Assembly (NCBI GenBank): GCA_945903675.1
Contig: CAMDOP010000148.1
Span: 1 to 7,778, forward strand
Reading direction: 5' to 3'
DNA from: Crenothrix polyspora
GTDB taxonomy: Bacteria; Pseudomonadota; Gammaproteobacteria; Methylococcales; Methylomonadaceae
DNA: 7,778 nucleotides
A program made the translations under genes and the position numbers. A model generated the notes under the pieces. That model ran no database searches. It had not been told where the DNA came from and saw only the letters and a list, made by a program, of their open reading frames with translations. How positions within the stretch are numbered: position 1 is the first letter of the stretch; every line of letters begins with the position of its first letter. Shown one piece after another: positions 1-4,957 of the stretch.

Positions 1-293
1 ATCGACTTGCTGTTTTATTGGCGCATCTCTTAAAGTGGCATTATCAACCGTCTTTTCGTGGCCGAAGCTGGCAACTGACTATTAAAGAGCAACGTCGTCA
101 ACTTCAAAGGCTCTTAAAAGACAATCCCAGCTTAGATGACAGACTGGAAGAGTTTATCGCTGATGCCTATATAGATGCTGTATTGTTGGCCGCTAAAGAA
201 ACCGGTATGGAAGAATCGGCTTTTCCTGAGCAATATCCTTACACTCAAGAAGACCTACTTAATCCAGAATTTTATCCAGGTTTAGAACATTAA
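1..293 (+). CDS. DUF29 family protein, 3' part only
   Basis: The open frame is already running at the left edge: codons from position 3 read RLAVLL and continue into the rest without a stop. The TTG at 18 is therefore not the true start, and the gene begins outside the window. About 96 C-terminal residues are visible. They match the usual DUF29 C-terminal pattern as I know it: an LLKWHYQP segment, RGRSW, an EQR helix, a DNPSL turn, a long acidic/aliphatic helix (LEEFIADAY..AVLLAAKETG), then FPEQYPYT and a closing DLLNPEFYPG. DUF29 proteins are usually about 140-150 residues, so roughly the first third is missing. They are small, common in cyanobacteria and some proteobacteria, and have no settled biochemical role; I assign none. 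The stop at 291-293 is followed at once by the stem-loop at 295-356. The family call rests on recalled sequence similarity. Confidence 0.8.
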   Translation, partial: RLAVLLAHLLKWHYQPSFRGRSWQLTIKEQRRQLQRLLKDNPSLDDRLEEFIADAYIDAVLLAAKETGMEESAFPEQYPYTQEDLLNPEFYPGLEH

Positions 294-294
294 T

Positions 295-356
295 GTAGGG
301 TGGAAAGCTGCGCACATCGACCATTGATGCCAGATGCGCCAAGCTTTCCGGCCTAC
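295..356. repeat. Imperfect stem-loop after the DUF29 gene
   Basis: The arms 295-309 and 342-356 pair at 13 of 15 positions (GTAGG..GGAAAGCT on the left strand). The pairing continues inward with a perfect 5-base stem, 310-314 with 335-339, across a 2-base bulge. A small CATC/GATG pair (315-318 with 326-329) sits in the loop. The element starts one base after the DUF29 stop codon. No T-run follows, so it is a poor classical intrinsic terminator. A REP-like or mRNA 3'-end stabilising element is as likely. It forms the left end of the larger repeat-filled spacer 295-561. Confidence 0.6.
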
Positions 357-374
357 GGGAACTACCCACAGCTT

Positions 375-534
375 ATCGTTCCGAAGCTCTGCGTCACTAC
401 CCACAGTTAAGGAATCTTTATGCTTGGAGTAAATCAGCTTTAGCTGTTTTAAAAGGCAATAGCTGAAGCTATTGCACTCCTTGTTTTTCTGTTTTACCTT
501 AACTTTGGGCAGTAACGCTCCGCGTGGGAATGAT
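375..534. repeat. Long nested inverted repeat between the DUF29 gene and ridA
   Basis: The 38-base arms 375-412 and 497-534 are inverted copies matching at 29 of 38 positions by my count. The inner third is best conserved, with CCCACAGTTAAGG at 400-412 opposite CCTTAACTTTGGG at 497-509. The next paired block inward is GGAGT 426-430 with ACTCC 476-480. Two further hairpins lie inside: CAGCT/AGCTG at 435-446, and a perfect 9-base stem 456-464 with 467-475. An 11-base direct repeat, ACTACCCACAG, occurs at 361-371 and 396-406, the second copy inside the left arm. No credible ORF spans it. It could be a decayed non-autonomous mobile repeat (MITE/REP class) or a folded leader for ridA; the sequence does not decide between these. 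Confidence 0.6.
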
Positions 535-572
535 AAAACATCGCCCAGAGCCAAACCCTACTAGGAACAAAA

Positions 573-974
573 ATGACTAAAGAAATCATATCAACGCCAC
601 TAGCACCTCAGGCTATTGGCACTTATTCACAGGCGATTAAAGTCGACCATACCATTTATCTTTCTGGGCAAATTCCTTTAGTACCAGCAACCATGACCAT
701 TATTACTGGTGATATTTCCGCACAAATCACACAGGTCTTTGATAATTTACAAGCCGTTGCTCAAGCTGCCGGTGGTGAGCTGAGTGACATCGTTAAATTG
801 AATGTATTTTTAACAGATTTAGCCAACTTCCCCATTGTTAATGAGATTATGGGGCGTTACTTTGAAGCACCCTACCCTGCCCGAGCTGTCGTAGGTGTTG
901 CTGCCTTGCCTAAAGACGTAGGGGTTGAAATGGATGCGGTGATGTTTCTTAAAGAGCAGGAATACCCGTTTTAA
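573..974 (+). CDS. ridA: RidA family 2-iminobutanoate/2-iminopropanoate deaminase
   Basis: RidA hydrolyses reactive enamine/imine intermediates such as 2-aminoacrylate, released by PLP enzymes like threonine/serine dehydratase. It yields the keto acid and ammonia and so protects PLP enzymes from damage. The protein acts in the cytoplasm as a homotrimer. The 133-residue product has the usual family length. It shows the N-terminal APxAIGxYSQA motif (residues 11-21, with Y18), LSGQIPL (30-36), the GGELSDIVKLNVFLTDL stretch (67-83), and the signature PARAVVGVAALP with R104 at the carboxylate-binding arginine position. E119 lies in GVEMDAV, at the other conserved polar position of the pocket. The ATG at 573 has an AGGA Shine-Dalgarno at 563-566. 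recG follows 25 bases after the stop, a pairing common in gammaproteobacteria, often with spoT upstream. Here the upstream neighbour is a repeat-filled spacer and a DUF29 gene. Confidence 0.95.
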   Translation: MTKEIISTPLAPQAIGTYSQAIKVDHTIYLSGQIPLVPATMTIITGDISAQITQVFDNLQAVAQAAGGELSDIVKLNVFLTDLANFPIVNEIMGRYFEAPYPARAVVGVAALPKDVGVEMDAVMFLKEQEYPF

Positions 975-999
975 AGATTAATCAGCCTCATTACGGCTT

Positions 1000-3081
1000 A
1001 TGAACCAACTTAACGTATCGGTTACTCAGTTAACAGGCATAGGCGCACAAACTGCGCAGCGCTTAGAAAAACTAGGTATCCGTGTTATCCAAGATTTAGT
1101 TTTTCATTTACCGATACGTTATGAAGATCGTACCCGCGTTGCTCCTATCGGCTCGTTAATGGCTGGTATGACCGCATTAATACTAGGCCGCGTTGAGTTT
1201 ATTGATGTTTTGCCTAGAGGCCGTAAAGGTCTGGTGTGCAGAATTAGTGATGATACAGGCTCTATTTCTTTAAAATTCTTTCATTTCAACGCCCATCAAC
1301 ATAATTCACTCAAACCCGGAACCTTAATTAGTTGTTTTGCCGAAATTCGACACAGCTATGCCGGATTGGAAATGACCCATCCTGATTATCAAATCTTGTT
1401 CAATCCTGAAACCCCCATTACCGAAACGCGCTTAACTCCAGTTTATCCTTTAACCGAAGGCCTAAGCCAAACCACGATCAGAAAAGCGGTTAAACAGGCC
1501 TTAACGCTTTGCGAAAACCAAGCCGAGTTATTGATCGATTGGATACCCGAGACTATTTTAAAAAAACAGGCTTACCCATCTTTAGCTGACGCCATTCAAA
1601 CACTACATGCACCTGATGAATCCGTCACGCTGACGGCCTTAGAAAATGGCACGGTGCCGGCACTTAAACGCTTGGCTTTTGAAGAATTACTCACGCATCA
1701 GTTGAGTATGCAAAAAGCTAAAAACAAAGCTAAGGCTTGGCGCGCACCGAGTTTTTATGGCGATGATGCTGCGAATGCTTTATTTTTAAACAATTTACCC
1801 TTTAAGCTGACCGGCGCTCAACAGCGCGTTATCGCAGAAATAGCCGAAGATTGTCTTTCCACGCACCCTATGATGCGTTTGGTTCAGGGCGATGTCGGTT
1901 CAGGCAAAACTATCGTCGCCGCTTACGCCGCCTTATTAGCTCTAAGCGCGGGTTATCAAGTCGCGGTAATGGCACCCACCGAATTATTGGCTGAACAACA
2001 CAATCGTAATTTCAGCCACTGGTTTAAAGGCTTTCAAACTCAAGTCGTTTATTTAACGGGGCAGCTCAAAGGCAATGCCCGCAAAGCCGCCTTACAAAGC
2101 TTAGTCGATGGTTCTGCCGGCATTATTGTCGGCACTCATGCTTTATTTCAGGACAGTGTTAACTTTCATAAACTGGGTTTGATTATTATTGATGAACAAC
2201 ATCGTTTCGGCGTGCATCAACGTATGGCCCTGCGTGAAAAAGGCCAACAAGACGATAGTAGACCGCATCAATTAGTGATGACTGCCACACCGATTCCACG
2301 CACGTTGGCAATGCTGCAATATTCTGATTTGGATATTTCCATTATTGATGAGTTGCCTCCTGGCAGAAAGCCGGTAGTCACTTGTGTTATTCCTTCTGAA
2401 CGTCGCCAAGAAGTCATAGACCGCATTGAACATTGGGTAGAAAAAAAGTTTCAGGTCTATTGGGTGTGTACGCTGATTGAAGAGTCCGAAGTTTTAGAAT
2501 GTGAAGCCGCTGAAAAAACCGCCGAACAATTAACCATAACCTTACCTAAGGTGCGCGTTGCCCTGATCCACGGACGCATGAAAAGTGCCGACAAAGATGC
2601 GGTCATGCAGGCCTTTAAAAACCATGACATTGATTTACTGGTCGCCACGACCGTAATCGAAGTCGGTGTTGATGTGCCTAATGCCAGTTTAATGGTCATA
2701 GAAAATCCCGAACGTTTAGGGCTATCTCAATTACATCAATTACGCGGACGGGTGGGACGCGGCGACAATGACAGCTATTGTTTATTGATGTACCAATCGC
2801 CGTTATCTTTAACCGCTAAACAACGCCTAGGGATATTAAGAGATAGTAGCGACGGCTTTGTGATAGCAGAAAAAGATTTAGAATTACGCGGCCCAGGTGA
2901 ACTGATGGGCACGCGCCAAACCGGTGCTGTGCATTTTAAAATTGCCGACTTAGCGCGTGATGCCGATTTGCTAGATGCCGTGCAACTAGCCGGCGCACAA
3001 CTGTATAACGAATCACCCCACGCCATACAACCGCTCTGTGATCGTTGGCTGGGCACATCGACTGATTATGCCGAGGTTTAG
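1000..3081 (+). CDS. recG: ATP-dependent DNA helicase RecG
   Basis: RecG is a superfamily 2 double-strand DNA translocase that regresses stalled replication forks and processes R-loops and Holliday junctions. The 693 residues equal the E. coli length. The N-terminal wedge/OB region (about 1-240) includes HLPIRYEDRT (36-45) and the DDTGSISLKFFHFNA stretch (84-98). The helicase core has Walker A GDVGSGKT (297-304), APTELLAEQH (325-334), the DEQH box (398-401), TATPIPRT (428-435), GVDVPNASLMVIENPERLG (556-574) and motif VI QLRGRVGRG (580-588). The TRG element that couples ATP hydrolysis to movement is intact (GFVIAEKDLELRGPGELMGTRQ, 619-640). The start is well fixed: an in-frame stop lies at 979-981, and no alternative start codon lies between it and the ATG at 1000. 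No Shine-Dalgarno precedes that ATG, so translation may be coupled to ridA. The 3' end overlaps ubiC. Confidence 0.98.
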   Translation: MNQLNVSVTQLTGIGAQTAQRLEKLGIRVIQDLVFHLPIRYEDRTRVAPIGSLMAGMTALILGRVEFIDVLPRGRKGLVCRISDDTGSISLKFFHFNAHQHNSLKPGTLISCFAEIRHSYAGLEMTHPDYQILFNPETPITETRLTPVYPLTEGLSQTTIRKAVKQALTLCENQAELLIDWIPETILKKQAYPSLADAIQTLHAPDESVTLTALENGTVPALKRLAFEELLTHQLSMQKAKNKAKAWRAPSFYGDDAANALFLNNLPFKLTGAQQRVIAEIAEDCLSTHPMMRLVQGDVGSGKTIVAAYAALLALSAGYQVAVMAPTELLAEQHNRNFSHWFKGFQTQVVYLTGQLKGNARKAALQSLVDGSAGIIVGTHALFQDSVNFHKLGLIIIDEQHRFGVHQRMALREKGQQDDSRPHQLVMTATPIPRTLAMLQYSDLDISIIDELPPGRKPVVTCVIPSERRQEVIDRIEHWVEKKFQVYWVCTLIEESEVLECEAAEKTAEQLTITLPKVRVALIHGRMKSADKDAVMQAFKNHDIDLLVATTVIEVGVDVPNASLMVIENPERLGLSQLHQLRGRVGRGDNDSYCLLMYQSPLSLTAKQRLGILRDSSDGFVIAEKDLELRGPGELMGTRQTGAVHFKIADLARDADLLDAVQLAGAQLYNESPHAIQPLCDRWLGTSTDYAEV

Positions 3082-3646
3082 TTTGACACTACCCAGCTTG
3101 TTATTGAAGCGTGAACCCTTATGGCAGGAAAATCGTCCGGGTTTACGCCATAAACTGCCCTTATCCGTGCAATCATGGACTTATGAGTCGGGTTCTTTAA
3201 CCCAACGCTTACGCGATCATTATGGCAATGCCGTGCAAGTTAAGGTGTTACTACAACGCTGGTGCACGCCGTTTTTAAGTGAACGTCGCTTAATGGGTCT
3301 TCCTGAACAGCGCTACCATTTGGTTCGCGAAGTATTATTGCATGCGCACGGCACACCGCTCATTTTAGCCAGAACCATTATTCCTGAATCGACTATCAAG
3401 GCCGTTAATAATAAATTGGCACATTTAGGCAATCGGCCTTTAGGTGAAATTATTTTTTCTTACCCCAAACTTGAACGCATCTCTATGGATGTCAGCCTAG
3501 TTAAACCGCAAACGTGGACAGACAAGGCCTTGAGCGAAGCGGATATAAAGCAAGCTCTGTGGGGGCGAAGGACCGTGTATGGCATCGCCCATCATCAGAT
3601 GCTAGTCAATGAGTTTTTTTTACCGGCCATTTTAGAGCGCGTTTAG
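3068..3646 (+). CDS. ubiC: Chorismate pyruvate-lyase UbiC
   Basis: UbiC removes pyruvate from chorismate to give 4-hydroxybenzoate, the first committed step of ubiquinone synthesis in the cytoplasm. From the ATG at 3068 the product has 192 residues, against 165 in E. coli; the extra length is mainly an N-terminal extension and a longer loop before the end. The conserved core is clear: YHLVREVLLHA (residues 83-93) with R87 matching E. coli R76, LARTIIP (100-106) with R102, LGEIIF (125-130), WGRR (165-168), and the closing NEFFLPAIL with E182 matching E. coli E155. These are the active-site arginines and acid. A GTG at 3038 would add 10 residues and a 44-base overlap with recG. I prefer the ATG, which overlaps recG by 14 bases. 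Neither start has a good Shine-Dalgarno, so translational coupling to recG is likely. No ubiA follows. Confidence 0.93.
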   Translation: MPRFSLTLPSLLLKREPLWQENRPGLRHKLPLSVQSWTYESGSLTQRLRDHYGNAVQVKVLLQRWCTPFLSERRLMGLPEQRYHLVREVLLHAHGTPLILARTIIPESTIKAVNNKLAHLGNRPLGEIIFSYPKLERISMDVSLVKPQTWTDKALSEADIKQALWGRRTVYGIAHHQMLVNEFFLPAILERV

Positions 3647-3700
3647 CCCATAAATACACTAGACTTCATACCGGGAAGCCGGAATGACTTGCACTGGTGC

Positions 3701-3807
3701 TAGTTCCCAAGCTCGTGCTTGGGAATGCGGTACTGGAAGCTCTTGCTTCCAGTACCGCGAAGCTAGAGCTTCGTTAGCTGGTTCCCAAGCTGGAGCTTGG
3801 GAACCAG
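3701..3807. repeat. Cluster of four consecutive hairpins between ubiC and gloA
   Basis: Four inverted repeats lie almost end to end. A: 9-base perfect stem 3704-3712 with 3717-3725. B: 14-base perfect stem 3727-3740 with 3745-3758. C: 7-base stem 3758-3764 with 3767-3773. D: 14-base perfect stem 3778-3791 with 3794-3807. Each is centred on AGCTNNWGCT, at 3710-3719, 3738-3747, 3761-3770 and 3788-3797. A and D share the TTCCCAAGCT stem; B and C have different stems that are still fully paired. The left arm of A also pairs with the right arm of D, so the whole cluster is roughly palindromic. Such GGTTCCCAAGCT-type repeats are, as I recall, dispersed in several environmental bacteria. Placement after ubiC and 30 bases before gloA would let it act as an mRNA end, a transcription barrier or a mobile REP-type unit. 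Confidence 0.85.
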
Positions 3808-3837
3808 TAATTTATCATTACACAGGAGTCATACACC

Positions 3838-4278
3838 ATGCGCTATTTACACACCATGATCCGGGTTAATAACTTAGAAGAATCACTAGCTTTTTATTGC
3901 CATAAACTAGGACTGAAAGAAAGCCACCGCTTTGACAGCGAACCCGGTCGCTTTACCTTGGTGTATTTATATGCCCCAGAAGATGAGGCTCTCGCCTTAG
4001 CTGGCCAAGCGCCTTTGATAGAATTAACTTATAACTGGGATAGCGAAGACTATAGCGGTGGTCGCAACTTTGGCCATGTCGCTTTTGAAGTCGAACATAT
4101 TTATCAAACTTGCAAGAACTTAATGGCTGCCGGTGTGTTAATTAACCGCCCACCCCGTGATGGATACATGGCTTTTATACGCTCACCCGATGGCATTTCT
4201 ATCGAACTCCTGCAAAAAGGCACGCCACTGCCTGCCGAAGAACCTTGGTTGTCGATGACTAATACAGGGGCTTGGTAA
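3838..4278 (+). CDS. gloA: Lactoylglutathione lyase (glyoxalase I)
   Basis: Glyoxalase I converts the hemithioacetal of methylglyoxal and glutathione into S-lactoylglutathione, the first step of methylglyoxal detoxification in the cytoplasm. The 146-residue product aligns by eye with E. coli GloA (135 residues) from the first residue: MRYLHTMIRV against MRLLHTMLRV. The four metal ligands are present: H5, E62 (IELTYNW), H80 (FGHVAFEV) and E123 (IELLQKG). In E. coli GloA these bind Ni2+. The extra length is a slightly longer loop before the second strand and a longer tail (130-146, PLPAEEPWLSMTNTGAW). The ATG at 3838 has a good Shine-Dalgarno, AGGAG at 3824-3828, nine bases upstream. The hairpin cluster separates it from ubiC, so it probably has its own transcript or depends on read-through; I see no strong promoter in the short gap 3808-3837. 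Confidence 0.96.
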   Translation: MRYLHTMIRVNNLEESLAFYCHKLGLKESHRFDSEPGRFTLVYLYAPEDEALALAGQAPLIELTYNWDSEDYSGGRNFGHVAFEVEHIYQTCKNLMAAGVLINRPPRDGYMAFIRSPDGISIELLQKGTPLPAEEPWLSMTNTGAW

Positions 4279-4473
4279 ACATCACCCTATCAATGTAGCA
4301 AAAGAGCTTTAGATGTTTTACTTGCAACATCTTAAAACTAGCGATTAAGTCAGCGCTTAAACGACATAGCTCTGTAATAAATAATATGGAGTAGTATTAG
4401 TTTTTAGCTTGTTATACACTGACCGTGGGCAAAGACCCTACTTTACATAATTATAATAATCCCGGAGAACAGC
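4279..4473. other. Intergenic spacer between gloA and the globin gene
   Basis: No credible ORF lies in these 195 bases. The spacer holds the dyad at 4311-4332, described separately. Farther on, a TATACA at 4413-4418 could be a -10 but has no good -35 at the right distance. A perfect TATAAT at 4452-4457 lies too close to the Shine-Dalgarno (GGAG, 4464-4467) to be a useful -10. ACCCTAC at 4435-4441 is the same 7-mer that closes the repeat region before ridA. A promoter for the globin gene probably lies here, but I cannot place it. Confidence 0.5.
4311..4332. promoter_or_regulatory. Dyad upstream of the globin gene, possible operator
   Basis: AGATGTT at 4311-4317 is repeated inverted as AACATCT at 4326-4332, with 8 bases between. 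Allowing one bulged base, the pairing extends outward through TTTA/TAAA. It resembles the GATG..CATC half-sites of the nitric-oxide regulator NsrR, but the spacing is one base longer than the usual 11-1-11 arrangement. It lies about 140 bases before the globin start. It could equally be a weak 3' hairpin for gloA. The dyad is certain; the role is a guess. Confidence 0.3.
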
Positions 4474-4857
4474 ATGAGTACAGAAGAAGCAAGCTTATCG
4501 TTATATGACAGAATCGGTGGCGCAGCAGCCGTTGAAGCTGCCGTTGATGTTTTTTATGATAAAGTCATTAATGATTATCGAATTAATCGCTTTTTTGATG
4601 GCATTGATATGGATGCTTTGGCTGTTAAACAAAAAGCTTTTTTTACCATGGCGTTTGGTGGCCCCAATGCCTATACCGGTGCAGATTTACGTTCAGCTCA
4701 TGCTGGTTTAGTTAAACTAGGTTTAGGCAATGATCATTTTAATGTCGTCATGGAACACTTAGGTGCAACCCTACAAGAGCTAAATGTCCCTGCTGAACTT
4801 ATCGGCGAAGCCGCAGCGCTTGCTGAAAGCACTCGCAATGATGTGTTAGGTAAATAA
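4474..4857 (+). CDS. Group I truncated haemoglobin (trHbN/GlbN type)
   Basis: This is a small haem protein of the 2-on-2 globin fold. Group I members bind O2 and NO, and in mycobacteria HbN oxidises NO to nitrate. At 127 residues it has the family length. Landmarks are LYDRIGG (residues 10-16), FYDKV (27-31, Y28 at B10), the FFDGIDM stretch (40-46), KQKAFFTMAFGGPNAYTG (52-69) and LRSAHAGL (72-79) with H76 as the proximal F8 haem ligand. By alignment from memory the distal pocket has Y at B10, L49 at E7 and Q53 at E11, as in mycobacterial HbN. Cyanobacterial GlbN instead has a histidine at E10, where this protein has K52. That favours O2-stabilising, NO-dioxygenase-like chemistry, as inference. 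The ATG at 4474 has GGAG at 4464-4467. The gene stands alone, convergent with aspS; no reductase partner is next to it. Confidence 0.93.
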   Translation: MSTEEASLSLYDRIGGAAAVEAAVDVFYDKVINDYRINRFFDGIDMDALAVKQKAFFTMAFGGPNAYTGADLRSAHAGLVKLGLGNDHFNVVMEHLGATLQELNVPAELIGEAAALAESTRNDVLGK

Positions 4858-4865
4858 AATTTCGC

Positions 4866-4948
4866 GTAGGTTGGGCTAACGGCTCTATCGTTAACCCAAC
4901 ATTGCCCCATTGTAATGTTGGGTTGCGAAAAGATGCAAGCCAACCTAC
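4866..4948. repeat. REP-like multi-arm palindrome between convergent genes
   Basis: The outer arms GTAGGTTGG (4866-4874) and CCAACCTAC (4940-4948) are perfect inverted copies. Inside, AACCCAACATT (4893-4903) pairs perfectly with AATGTTGGGTT (4914-4924). GTTGGGCTAAC (4870-4880) can instead pair with GTTAACCCAAC (4890-4900), 10 of 11. The two inner hairpins share 4893-4900 and exclude one another. It fills almost all of the 100-base gap between the globin stop (4857) and the aspS stop (4958), and could end transcripts from both sides. The minus-strand exit is moderately T-rich (beyond 4866 towards 4851); the plus-strand exit is not. Its two-headed form resembles REP/BIME units. Confidence 0.75.
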
Positions 4949-4957
4949 CCGACACTA

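Noticed and set aside
18..20. TTG as the start of the DUF29 protein
   Set aside because: The frame is open to the window edge and the upstream residues RLAVLL fit the family, so the gene begins outside.
282..554. 90-residue minus-strand ORF
   Set aside because: Lies over the inverted repeats before ridA, has no recognisable domain and no supporting context.
3038..3067. GTG start for UbiC adding 10 residues
   Set aside because: Gives a larger overlap with recG and no family similarity or ribosome binding site; the ATG at 3068 is preferred, though not proven.
3701..3807. CRISPR array
   Set aside because: The repeats are palindromes of differing sequence with no regular unit length or unique spacers.
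3684..3869. 61-residue plus-strand ORF with SQAWEP-like repeats
   Set aside because: It is translated straight through the hairpin cluster (SQARAWE, SQAGAWEP are palindrome-derived) and overlaps the gloA start; repeat-encoded and not a gene.
4452..4457. Perfect TATAAT as a -10 for the globin gene
   Set aside because: No matching -35 and the transcription start would fall within the Shine-Dalgarno.
4505..4711. 68-residue plus-strand ORF inside the globin gene
   Set aside because: Out-of-frame shadow of a well-supported globin gene, with hydrophobic composition arising from its codons.
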